This document shows positions 1 to 5,316 of a stretch of 6,732 bases of DNA, in pieces; positions within the stretch are counted from its first letter, which is position 1, and each line of letters starts with the position of its first letter. This DNA is from Chloroflexota bacterium (GTDB lineage Bacteria > Chloroflexota > Anaerolineae > UBA4142). The notes under the pieces were generated by a model. That model was not told the DNA's origin. It did not search any database and saw nothing but the letters and a program-made list of their open reading frames with translations. The position numbers were made by a program, and so were the translations under genes. The stretch spans positions 1 to 6,732 of the forward strand of contig JACQEA010000342.1 of NCBI GenBank assembly GCA_016200825.1, given 5' to 3'.

Positions 1-270
1 ACGATGCGCCAAGTTTTTCCATCGGTTTATCTCGTGGATCATCCGAACAACGCGAACACACTGATCGTCGCGACGAATCAGCCGACGCGCCTCGAAGATT
101 TCCGCGCGAATCTCACGCGTCTGCGCGATCCGAACTTGCTCACCGTTGCCGCGCAAATTGAAAACCGCGCGCGCGTCGCGACGCAGACCGCGCCCATTTT
201 CACCGACGATCACGCGCCCGTTGAGAATTTGATCAATGATATTATTTTGAGATTCGCGCTCGGACAATAA
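1..270 (+). CDS. Spermidine synthase-like protein, C-terminal end (5'-truncated by the window)
   Basis: This is the last 89 codons of a gene that begins before the window. The frame is open from base 1, and the ATG at 4-6 is probably internal rather than a start. The segment FPSVYLVDHP, followed by a helical stretch and the motif FTDDHAPVE about 20 residues before the end, matches the C-terminus of the spermidine synthase-like methyltransferase fold. This type is common in large proteins that fuse a membrane transporter-like part to a polyamine synthase-like domain. Such proteins are annotated as aminopropyltransferase-like, but the substrate of the fused forms is generally not established. 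The active-site region would lie upstream and is not visible, so activity cannot be judged. The stop is TAA at 268-270. The next gene in the same direction starts 118 bases later, beyond a repeat-rich spacer, so co-transcription is uncertain. Confidence 0.65.
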   Translation, partial: TMRQVFPSVYLVDHPNNANTLIVATNQPTRLEDFRANLTRLRDPNLLTVAAQIENRARVATQTAPIFTDDHAPVENLINDIILRFALGQ

Positions 271-273
271 ATT

Positions 274-351
274 CAATGAGCCAATTGACCAATCAACAAA
301 TTGACCAATGAGCCAATTCGATTCACGAAGAATGGCTGATTGGCTCATTGG
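274..351. repeat. Intergenic direct and inverted repeats (CCAATGAGCCAAT family)
   Basis: The gap between the first two genes is built from a few A+T-rich words. CAATGAGCCAAT occurs at 274-285 and 306-317, and AATTGACCAAT at 283-293 and 299-309. The reverse complement lies at 339-351. CCAATGAGCCAAT (305-317) and ATTGGCTCATTGG (339-351) form a perfect 13-bp stem with a 21-base loop, and the first direct copy can compete for the same partner. The 3' flank is T-rich (360-372) but has no clean T run, so a terminator is possible but unproven. The composition is unlike the CGCG-rich genes on either side. These bases are readable as codons upstream of lit, but the real lit start lies after the repeat. 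Confidence 0.8.
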
Positions 352-378
352 CAAATTGGTTCATTCTTTTATTCACAC

Positions 379-384
379 AAGGAG
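379..384 (+). promoter_or_regulatory. Ribosome binding site of lit
   Basis: AAGGAG lies four bases before the ATG at 389. It decides the start of the lit-like gene: the frame is open from an ATG at 308, but that one lies within the repeat and has no such site. Confidence 0.75.
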
Positions 385-388
385 TCAT

Positions 389-1054
389 ATGTCCCGCTCA
401 ATCACTCACACACTCTCATACCTCATTCCGTTTTCCATCCCCGTCCTCCTTGTCCTCACGAATATTTATTTTTTTATGACGCCGTCCTATTTAGACTATG
501 AGTACGGCAAATCCGATTTTCCCAAAGCCGATTTGTTCAGCAACGCCGATCGCCGCGCGTATTCGGGCGCGAGCATCGAATACATTCGCGGGGGTTCCAG
601 TTTGGAAAAATTCAAAGCGCTCGGCGTGTACCAAGACCGCGAGATCAAGCATATGATTGACGTGCGCGAACTGGTCGCGAAAGTAAATATTTTTTACGCG
701 TTGACCGCGACGCTGGCTTTGAGCGCGCTCGCCGCGCTCGCCGCTAAAAAATCAACGCGCGCGCTTGCCGCGCGCGCCTTGGTGCGCGGCGCGCGTTTGA
801 GCGTCGCGCTCTTTATCGCGATTGGAATTTTCGCGGCGGTGGCATTTCAAACTTTTTTCACGCTCTTTCACCGAATTTTTTTCGAGGGCGATTCGTGGCT
901 TTTTCTGTACACGGATAGTTTGATTCAGTTTTATCCATTGCCATTCTGGTTTGACACGTCGCTCGCGCTCGTTGTGCTGACGTTACTGCAAGCGTTGATC
1001 ATCGGCGCAATTGGATGGCGATGGGGACGCGCACTAGCTAAAGGAGAAAAATGA
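389..1054 (+). CDS. lit: Lit-like lipoprotein intramolecular transacylase (DUF1461 / TIGR01906 family membrane protein)
   Basis: The product is a 221-residue polytopic membrane protein of the DUF1461/TIGR01906 family. The Firmicute member Lit moves an acyl chain within a lipoprotein N-terminus to give the lyso form. Four membrane segments are visible, near residues 10-30, 98-119, 137-160 and 189-210, with a large extracytoplasmic loop between the first two. The loop carries REIKHMIDVREL (His88), and the end of the third segment carries FHRIFFEGDSW (His161). From memory, the catalytic histidines of Bacillus cereus Lit are His85 and His157, which have nearly the same spacing. Those histidines and the four-segment layout support the family call; the lipid chemistry in this organism is inferred. 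The start at 389 is chosen for its AAGGAG and because the longer reading adds a repeat-encoded, unhydrophobic leader. The stop overlaps the next gene's ATG (ATGA, 1051-1054), so translation is probably coupled. Confidence 0.75.
   Translation: MSRSITHTLSYLIPFSIPVLLVLTNIYFFMTPSYLDYEYGKSDFPKADLFSNADRRAYSGASIEYIRGGSSLEKFKALGVYQDREIKHMIDVRELVAKVNIFYALTATLALSALAALAAKKSTRALAARALVRGARLSVALFIAIGIFAAVAFQTFFTLFHRIFFEGDSWLFLYTDSLIQFYPLPFWFDTSLALVVLTLLQALIIGAIGWRWGRALAKGEK
1041..1046 (+). promoter_or_regulatory. Ribosome binding site of the 61-residue membrane protein
   Basis: AAGGAG lies four bases before the ATG at 1051, inside the last codons of the lit-like gene. It makes this short gene credible despite its size. 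Confidence 0.75.
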
Positions 1055-1236
1055 ATCGAGGTCGAAAGTTTATCGCGTGGATTTTGATTGGTGCGGGTGG
1101 AATTTTTTTCTTGCAAGGTTTGCGCGTTCTGCCGAGTCCGTTGATGTACGGAAAAATTGAATGGGTCGTGATCGGCGGCGCGATGGTTGGCGCGGGTTTG
1201 CTACTTGCATTCATTCCCTTTCAAAAAAGAATCTAA
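1051..1236 (+). CDS. Small two-helix membrane protein, function unknown
   Basis: The product has 61 residues and I do not recognise a named family. It has a short basic N-terminus (MNRGRK), a first hydrophobic segment at about residues 7-24, a short linker containing LPSPLMYGKIEW, a second hydrophobic segment at about 38-57, and a basic end (FQKRI). By the positive-inside rule both ends should be cytoplasmic. Its ATG overlaps the stop of the lit-like gene and it has its own strong Shine-Dalgarno site, so it is very likely translated, and in the same unit. That pairing suggests a partner or stabiliser of the transacylase, but nothing in the sequence proves it. Its last 36 bases overlap the 3' end of the convergent amidase gene. 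Confidence 0.65.
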   Translation: MNRGRKFIAWILIGAGGIFFLQGLRVLPSPLMYGKIEWVVIGGAMVGAGLLLAFIPFQKRI

Positions 1237-1980
1237 TCCATCCGCAACGCCTTGCGCCAACAAATCGCGTTTCTTGAGTGTCTCGGCGTCGGAGCCCAAA
1301 AATCCCAACTCGATAATCGCGGCGGGTGATTGCAAATTGATTTCGCCCAACGCGTGATAATGCGTCATATCGCGCGTGATGCTATCGGCGTGATAACGCA
1401 ATAACGTCGCGTCCGCGTACGCCGCGATGAGACACCGCACCATGCGATCTTCTTCTTGCGGAATCGCGCTAATTTCCGCGCGCGCGACTTTGAAACCGCT
1501 CGCGGAAAAAATACACGAGTCCGCGTGAATCGCCAGAAACGCGCGCGGGGAATACTCGCGCGTCGCCGCGTTGAGCCGCGCGTCAAACTCCGCTAAAATT
1601 TCCACGCGATAATTTCGCGCCTCTAAATTATTTTTCGCGCGGCGCGCTACATCGGTCGTCACATCCACTTCACGCGTCCCGTCCGCGCAAATCGCGCCGG
1701 TGTCTATTCCGCCGGAATGTCCCGCGACCAACGCGATCAACGGCGCGTTCGGATTGAGAACTGCGACCGCATTCTTTGTGGGCGCGCGCGTGGACGGTGC
1801 ATCCGCCAACGCGCGATTGCGTTGCGTAATCCCGATGAAAATTAACAACAACGCTATCAGCGCGACGACGAAAAGAATTTGAAAAATTCGCGCCGTGCGC
1901 GCCAATACATCGGTGCGAACAAAATTGTTTGCTTCAGGTGCGCGCGCGCGTTTCGATCGAGACATTTCGGAATCACTCAC
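1201..1980 (-). CDS. Membrane-anchored N-acetylmuramoyl-L-alanine amidase (Amidase_3)
   Basis: The 259-residue product is a zinc amidase that cleaves the bond between N-acetylmuramic acid and L-alanine in peptidoglycan. Residues 1-32 are basic and cytoplasmic, 33-51 form a single membrane anchor, 52-78 a linker, and the catalytic domain covers about 80-259. The expected metal and catalytic positions are all present: His88 in AGHSGG, Glu104 in TREVDV, His152 in AIHAD and Glu224 in IIELGF. The domain is compact, and no SH3, LysM or other wall-binding module is attached. The first codon taken here is GTG (1978-1980). An ATG five codons later (1963-1965) is an equally plausible start, as neither has a clear Shine-Dalgarno site. 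The gene is separated from selB by the nested repeat at 2022-2190, so it may have its own promoter. Its 3' end overlaps the small membrane protein gene by 36 bases, tail to tail. Confidence 0.88.
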   Translation of the reverse strand: MSDSEMSRSKRARAPEANNFVRTDVLARTARIFQILFVVALIALLLIFIGITQRNRALADAPSTRAPTKNAVAVLNPNAPLIALVAGHSGGIDTGAICADGTREVDVTTDVARRAKNNLEARNYRVEILAEFDARLNAATREYSPRAFLAIHADSCIFSASGFKVARAEISAIPQEEDRMVRCLIAAYADATLLRYHADSITRDMTHYHALGEINLQSPAAIIELGFLGSDAETLKKRDLLAQGVADGLDSFLKGNECK

Positions 1981-2021
1981 TCGCGTTCTGCATTAGACTT
2001 TATCGGAAATAAGAAAAGGCG

Positions 2022-2190
2022 TCCACGAAAAACACAAAAGTACACGAAAATTCTAAAGATTCTTTCGTGTTTCTTAGGACGTGTATGCAAAAAGTTCTAT
2101 TGCCGCTGGTTACGTAGAAATATCTTGCTGTCAAATGCTCTAGAATCCTGCGCGAAAGTTTTGCATACACGCCCTAGTGTATTTCGTGGA
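2022..2190. repeat. Interrupted palindromic repeat (TCCACGAAA / TTTCGTGGA)
   Basis: The outer ends TCCACGAAA (2022-2030) and TTTCGTGGA (2182-2190) are perfect inverted copies. Closer in, ACACGAAA (2042-2049) and TTTCGTGT (2063-2070) are also perfect inverted copies around a 13-base loop. If bases 2077-2174 and one TA are removed, the right arm becomes 28 bases long and pairs with the left arm (2022-2049) without gaps at 23 of 28 positions. The structure is best read as an old imperfect palindrome with 28-base arms, later split by the element at 2075-2176. It lies between the selB and amidase genes and contains no credible reading frame. The 5' end of the amidase transcript may start nearby. 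Confidence 0.75.
2075..2176. mobile_element. MITE-like non-autonomous element with 18-bp terminal inverted repeats and TA duplication
   Basis: TAGGACGTGTATGCAAAA (2075-2092) is matched by the inverted copy TTTTGCATACACGCCCTA (2159-2176) at 17 of 18 positions. If the terminal TA on each side is the target duplication, the element proper is 2077-2174 (98 bp) with 16-bp ends. The 66-base interior encodes nothing recognisable, so mobility would depend on a transposase elsewhere. TA duplication and short GG-starting inverted ends are typical of elements mobilised by IS630/Tc1-mariner or TA-targeting IS5-group transposases, but I cannot assign a parent. The strongest evidence for insertion is the surrounding palindrome, which is restored with no gap when the element and one TA are removed. 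The single mismatch (A2079 opposite C2172) becomes a G-U pair in minus-strand RNA, so a transcript running on from selB could fold it completely. Confidence 0.7.
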
Positions 2191-2215
2191 TAACGATTTT
2201 TGCGAAGAATGTCTA

Positions 2216-4078
2216 TCAATGCAAGACCCGCGCGTCGCCGACGCGTTTCGTCACGCGGGTCGCGTCTAAATATTCCAAGAGCGCAATCGCGTATTTGCGG
2301 CTCGTGTTGAAATGATCGCGCACTTGCGCCGCCGTGACGTTGCCGTCCGCGCGAATCGTCGCGATCACCCACGCGCGCACGGTTTGCAAAACGCGCGGCG
2401 CAAAAATAACTGATTCATTCAATCGCACTAATTTTTCTTGCGCGATCAACGCGGCTAATGTTTCCGCGCCGAGCGCGCTTTCAATTTCCTGCGCCGACGG
2501 CGGCGCGTACGGCGCGCGTTCTATTTCCGCGAGCAACGCGTTGACTTTGGTTTCAAGCGCTGGCGCAAAGCGTACGGAAAAATCGGGCGCGCGCACAAGG
2601 TCTTGACTCGCCGCGAGAATTTTTTCCTCCGCCGCGCGCTCGATGACTTGATCGAACGCGCGCGGCGCAAGACCCAAGCGGCTTTTGAGTTCTTCGCGCG
2701 GCATGCCCGCGCGCAATGGATACTGCTGATGAAAATCCGCGAGCGCGCGGCGAATTTTTTCTGCGAGCGCGTGCCATTGGGATGCCGCCAGAAAAAATCC
2801 CGCGCCTAACGCGAAAATTTCGCGCGAGGAATTCAACGCGCGCGTAACGATTTCATTATCGAGACCTGTGCCGCTCGCGATTTGTTTCGCGTCCAGCGGC
2901 GCGTTTGCGCGCGCGAGAAATTGTACAACAATTTCTTCGGGCGAGCCGCGCGCGAGCGTTTCTAATCGCGTGATCACTTGCGCGCGCATTCGCCGATGCC
3001 GCGTCGTCGCGATTGGATCTATAACGATGCCGCCGCCAACCGTGATGCTCGGCGACGCGTAGCGCACAATAAAACGATCTTGCTTATCCACCACAACCGC
3101 GCGCGCGAGATGCAATTGAACCCAGCCGGTCTCGCCAGGTTTTAGTTGATCTTTATCTAACAACCGTACGCGCGCGGGCGATTCTGCCGCGCCCACAAAA
3201 AAATCAACCTCCGCGTTGTGCGCCAGAGGTTTCGCCGCCGAATCCAAATATCGCAATTGCGCGTCGATCAAAGTTGTCGCCGCGTACGTGCCGGGCAAAG
3301 TCACCAATTGACCGCGTTCTAAATCTTCAACGCGCAGACCGGATAAATTCACCGCAACGCGCGTGCCCGGGTTCGCGCGTTCGATTTTTTCTTTGTGCGT
3401 TTGCAATCCGCGCACGCGCCCGCGTTTTCCGCCGGGCACAATTTCAATTTCGGTTCCGACCGCGAGCGCGCCGTCCAACAACGTACCGGTGACGACCGTG
3501 CCAAATCCCGCCATCGAAAACACGCGGTCAATCGCGAGCCGCGGTTTGCCTTTGTCCGCGCGCGGCGTAACGGTTTGCAACAACGCGTCGAGCTCGCGCA
3601 GTAAATCGTCAACCCCTTCGCGCGTTTTAGCCGAGACGGGAATAATTTTCGCGGGCGCGAGGATTGTATCGCGCAATTCTTTGTGAATGTCTTCCGAAAT
3701 CAAACTGATCCATTCGCGATCCGGCACCGCATCAATTTTCGTCAGCGCGACAATTCCGCCTTTGATTTGAATGAGATCGAGAATCGCGAGATGCTCGAGC
3801 GTTTGCGGCATCGCGCCTTCGTCCGCTGCGATCACGAGCATCGCCGCGTCCATTCCGCCCACGCCCGCGAGCATATTTTTGATGAACGCTTCATGCCCCG
3901 GCACATCCACGATGCTCGCGATATTTCCGCTCGGCAAGGTGAGCCACGCAAAGCCGAGATCAATCGTCATCGCGCGTTCTTTTTCTTCTTTCAAACGATC
4001 GGGATCAATGCCGGTGAGCGCTTTGACCAAAGTGGACTTGCCATGATCCACGTGACCTGCGGTGCCAATCACGCGCAC
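2216..4078 (-). CDS. selB: Selenocysteine-specific translation elongation factor SelB
   Basis: SelB is a GTPase that carries selenocysteyl-tRNA(Sec) to the ribosome and recognises the SECIS hairpin, so that a UGA codon is read as selenocysteine. The product is 620 residues, close to the usual bacterial size (about 610-640). All GTPase motifs are present: GHVDHGKS at 8-15, the switch I Thr38 in MTID, DVPGH at 58-62, TKID at 113-116 and SAK at 149-151. EF-Tu-like domains 2 and 3 follow (about 178-350, with GFGTVVTGTL at 191-200). The C-terminal half is the winged-helix array, ending in SRKYAIALLEYLD and then KRVGDARVL, the typical SECIS-binding last wing. The start is GTG at 4076-4078, with GGGGA (4087-4091) eight bases upstream; MRVIGTAGHVDHGKST is the normal family start. 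The gene begins three bases after the UGA stop of the coiled-coil gene and in the same frame. selA, selC and selD are not in the window. Confidence 0.96.
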   Translation of the reverse strand: MRVIGTAGHVDHGKSTLVKALTGIDPDRLKEEKERAMTIDLGFAWLTLPSGNIASIVDVPGHEAFIKNMLAGVGGMDAAMLVIAADEGAMPQTLEHLAILDLIQIKGGIVALTKIDAVPDREWISLISEDIHKELRDTILAPAKIIPVSAKTREGVDDLLRELDALLQTVTPRADKGKPRLAIDRVFSMAGFGTVVTGTLLDGALAVGTEIEIVPGGKRGRVRGLQTHKEKIERANPGTRVAVNLSGLRVEDLERGQLVTLPGTYAATTLIDAQLRYLDSAAKPLAHNAEVDFFVGAAESPARVRLLDKDQLKPGETGWVQLHLARAVVVDKQDRFIVRYASPSITVGGGIVIDPIATTRHRRMRAQVITRLETLARGSPEEIVVQFLARANAPLDAKQIASGTGLDNEIVTRALNSSREIFALGAGFFLAASQWHALAEKIRRALADFHQQYPLRAGMPREELKSRLGLAPRAFDQVIERAAEEKILAASQDLVRAPDFSVRFAPALETKVNALLAEIERAPYAPPSAQEIESALGAETLAALIAQEKLVRLNESVIFAPRVLQTVRAWVIATIRADGNVTAAQVRDHFNTSRKYAIALLEYLDATRVTKRVGDARVLH

Positions 4079-4081
4079 TGG

Positions 4082-5206
4082 TCATGTCCCCATTTTCTTT
4101 TTCGCGCCGGCCGCATCACTTTCGAGACGCGCTAGCAATTCTTCAACGGCTTTGAGACCCTGGCGTTCCATTTCACTTTGCATTTTGAGTACGTCGCTGA
4201 TCAGTGCGCGTTCGCGTCGTTCTTTTTCGAATTTGTCCATGAGTTCGTGCAATTGGCTCACCGCGTCCGGTCGCCAATCTTCCAATTTTGTTACGCGTTC
4301 GGTGAACGCGGTCTGGCGTTTATTCCATTCATCGCGCAAAAAAGTCCATTCGCCTAATTGCTGTTGCCATCGCTTTTCAAGATCCGCCAGCAATTGGTCG
4401 CGTTCTTTGCGCCGCGATTCCTCCGCCATCTTTTGCCATTGCGTTAAACGCGGTTCAAGTTGTTTGATGCGCTCTTCCAATTCTTGCATGCTCACGAGTC
4501 GCTTACGGCCTTCTTTTTCCTGCGCGCGCAGTTCATCAATATTTATTTGATCGCGCAATGCTTTGACTTGTTCCGACCATTCCGCCATATGCCGCGCGCG
4601 CTGTTGTTCCGCGCGCCGCGCCGCTTCTGCGCTTTCCGCGCGTTCCGCGCGCAAACGCTCGCTCAACTGATGCAATTCCGTTGTCAACTGCGCGCCGCGA
4701 TTCACCCACTCTTCCACGTACCCGATCCGCCGATTATCGTCCTCCGAATGTTGCAACAAATCTTCGATTTCGCGTTGCAGAGTCACCGCGAGCAGATCCA
4801 AGCGCTGAATCACTTCGTGATCGCCCGTCGCCGTGCGGTGAAATTGTTGCAGCGCGTCCATTTGCATTTGCAATTGCCGCACCGCGTGATCTTCGCGCTC
4901 GCGTTCTTGTTGCCGAATCTTGAACGCGTCTTCTTCTAATTGTTGCCGGCGTTTATCGTAATTGTCGAGCGCGATTTGCACTTGCGCGTTGATTTGTCCA
5001 ACCGCTTGCTCGATTTGTCCATAGCGCAACGCTTGACTCTGCAATTTTCCAACGCGTTCCGCCAAATCTTGAACGGTTTTTCCCAAACTCGCGACACTGC
5101 TGTTGATCAGCGCGATCTGATCCATTACTTCAGCCACTTTGTTTTTTTCGCGGCGATGTTCTTCATCCAACCATTTCACCATTTGCGCGGTTTGCGTTTG
5201 TTCCAT
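4082..5206 (-). CDS. Long coiled-coil protein of unknown function, upstream of selB
   Basis: The product is 374 residues, almost entirely helical and highly charged (rich in Glu, Gln, Arg and Lys). Counting from the ATG, only two prolines are visible (about residues 252 and 313), and I see no cysteine, signal peptide or membrane segment. Heptad-like stretches run from about residue 15 to 365, with a possible break near TATGDHE (126-132). The pattern resembles SMC-like or tropomyosin-like rods, which give many false similarities, so I assign no function. The ATG at 5204-5206 is preferred over the adjacent GTG (5207-5209), because GGAGG at 5212-5216 lies five bases before the ATG but only two before the GTG. 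A strong extended -10 element lies just upstream. selB follows after three bases, so this gene leads an operon with selB and any role in selenoprotein synthesis would be by association only. Confidence 0.8.
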   Translation of the reverse strand: MEQTQTAQMVKWLDEEHRREKNKVAEVMDQIALINSSVASLGKTVQDLAERVGKLQSQALRYGQIEQAVGQINAQVQIALDNYDKRRQQLEEDAFKIRQQEREREDHAVRQLQMQMDALQQFHRTATGDHEVIQRLDLLAVTLQREIEDLLQHSEDDNRRIGYVEEWVNRGAQLTTELHQLSERLRAERAESAEAARRAEQQRARHMAEWSEQVKALRDQINIDELRAQEKEGRKRLVSMQELEERIKQLEPRLTQWQKMAEESRRKERDQLLADLEKRWQQQLGEWTFLRDEWNKRQTAFTERVTKLEDWRPDAVSQLHELMDKFEKERRERALISDVLKMQSEMERQGLKAVEELLARLESDAAGAKKKMGT

Positions 5207-5211
5207 CACGA

Positions 5212-5216
5212 CCTCC
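5212..5216 (-). promoter_or_regulatory. Ribosome binding site of the coiled-coil gene
   Basis: GGAGG on the minus strand is five bases from the ATG at 5206 and only two from the GTG at 5209. This favours the ATG as the start. Confidence 0.75.
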
Positions 5217-5233
5217 GTTTTTCAATCCACGCG

Positions 5234-5243
5234 ATTATAGCAT
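5234..5243 (-). promoter_or_regulatory. Extended -10 promoter for the coiled-coil / selB operon
   Basis: Read on the minus strand, the sequence is ATGCTATAAT: a perfect TATAAT (5239-5234) preceded by the TGn of an extended -10. Transcription would begin near 5227, giving a leader of about 20 bases that holds the GGAGG site. No good -35 box stands 16-18 bases upstream. The nearest TTGTCA (5256-5251) leaves only 11 bases, and it belongs to the tandem repeat. Extended -10 promoters can do without a -35. Confidence 0.65.
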
Positions 5244-5249
5244 AAGAAA

Positions 5250-5306
5250 GTGACAAGTGACGAGTGACAGGTGACGCGAAAAATCTCGTCACTCGACACG
5301 CGTCAC
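5250..5306. repeat. Tandem GTGACNN heptamers with inverted copies, between glpK and the coiled-coil gene
   Basis: Four heptamers stand in tandem: GTGACAA, GTGACGA, GTGACAG and GTGACGC (5250-5277). Inverted copies follow. AGTGACGAG (5256-5264) pairs with CTCGTCACT (5285-5293), and GTGACGCG (5271-5278) pairs with CGCGTCAC (5299-5306). The two stems interleave, so a transcript leaving glpK could form one or the other, or a pseudoknot-like fold. A T run (on the minus strand) sits inside the loop rather than after a stem, so this is not a standard terminator. The repeat abuts the promoter of the next operon on its upstream side. Confidence 0.8.
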
Positions 5307-5316
5307 GCGTCCTTCT

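Noticed and set aside
308..388. Upstream ATG at 308 as the start of the lit-like gene
   Set aside because: It lies inside the repeat, has no Shine-Dalgarno site and would add 27 residues made of repeat sequence before the first membrane segment. The ATG at 389 has AAGGAG.
1992..1997. TCTAAT on the minus strand as the -10 of an amidase promoter
   Set aside because: There is no matching -35 at 16-18 bases, and the start would fall almost on the GTG codon. Too weak to list.
2042..2070. ACACGAAA/TTTCGTGT hairpin as a rho-independent terminator
   Set aside because: It has an 8-bp A+T-rich stem, a 13-base loop and no T run right after the stem on either strand. It is better explained as the core of the palindromic repeat.
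2075..2176. A tRNA-Sec (selC) or other structured RNA gene after selB
   Set aside because: The ends do pair, but there is no CCA-adjacent acceptor, no T-arm TTCGANNC and no UCA anticodon arm. The TA-flanked inverted ends and the restored palindrome fit a MITE better.
2097..2372. Minus-strand frame reading across the element into the selB end
   Set aside because: It has no start signal, its composition is low in hydrophobic core residues, and it overlaps the selB C-terminus in another frame.
3683..4939. Long plus-strand reading frames (3683-4135, 4062-4550, 4460-4939) opposite selB and the coiled-coil gene
   Set aside because: They mirror well-supported minus-strand genes, have no recognisable domains, and read as Arg/Phe/His-rich shadow translations.
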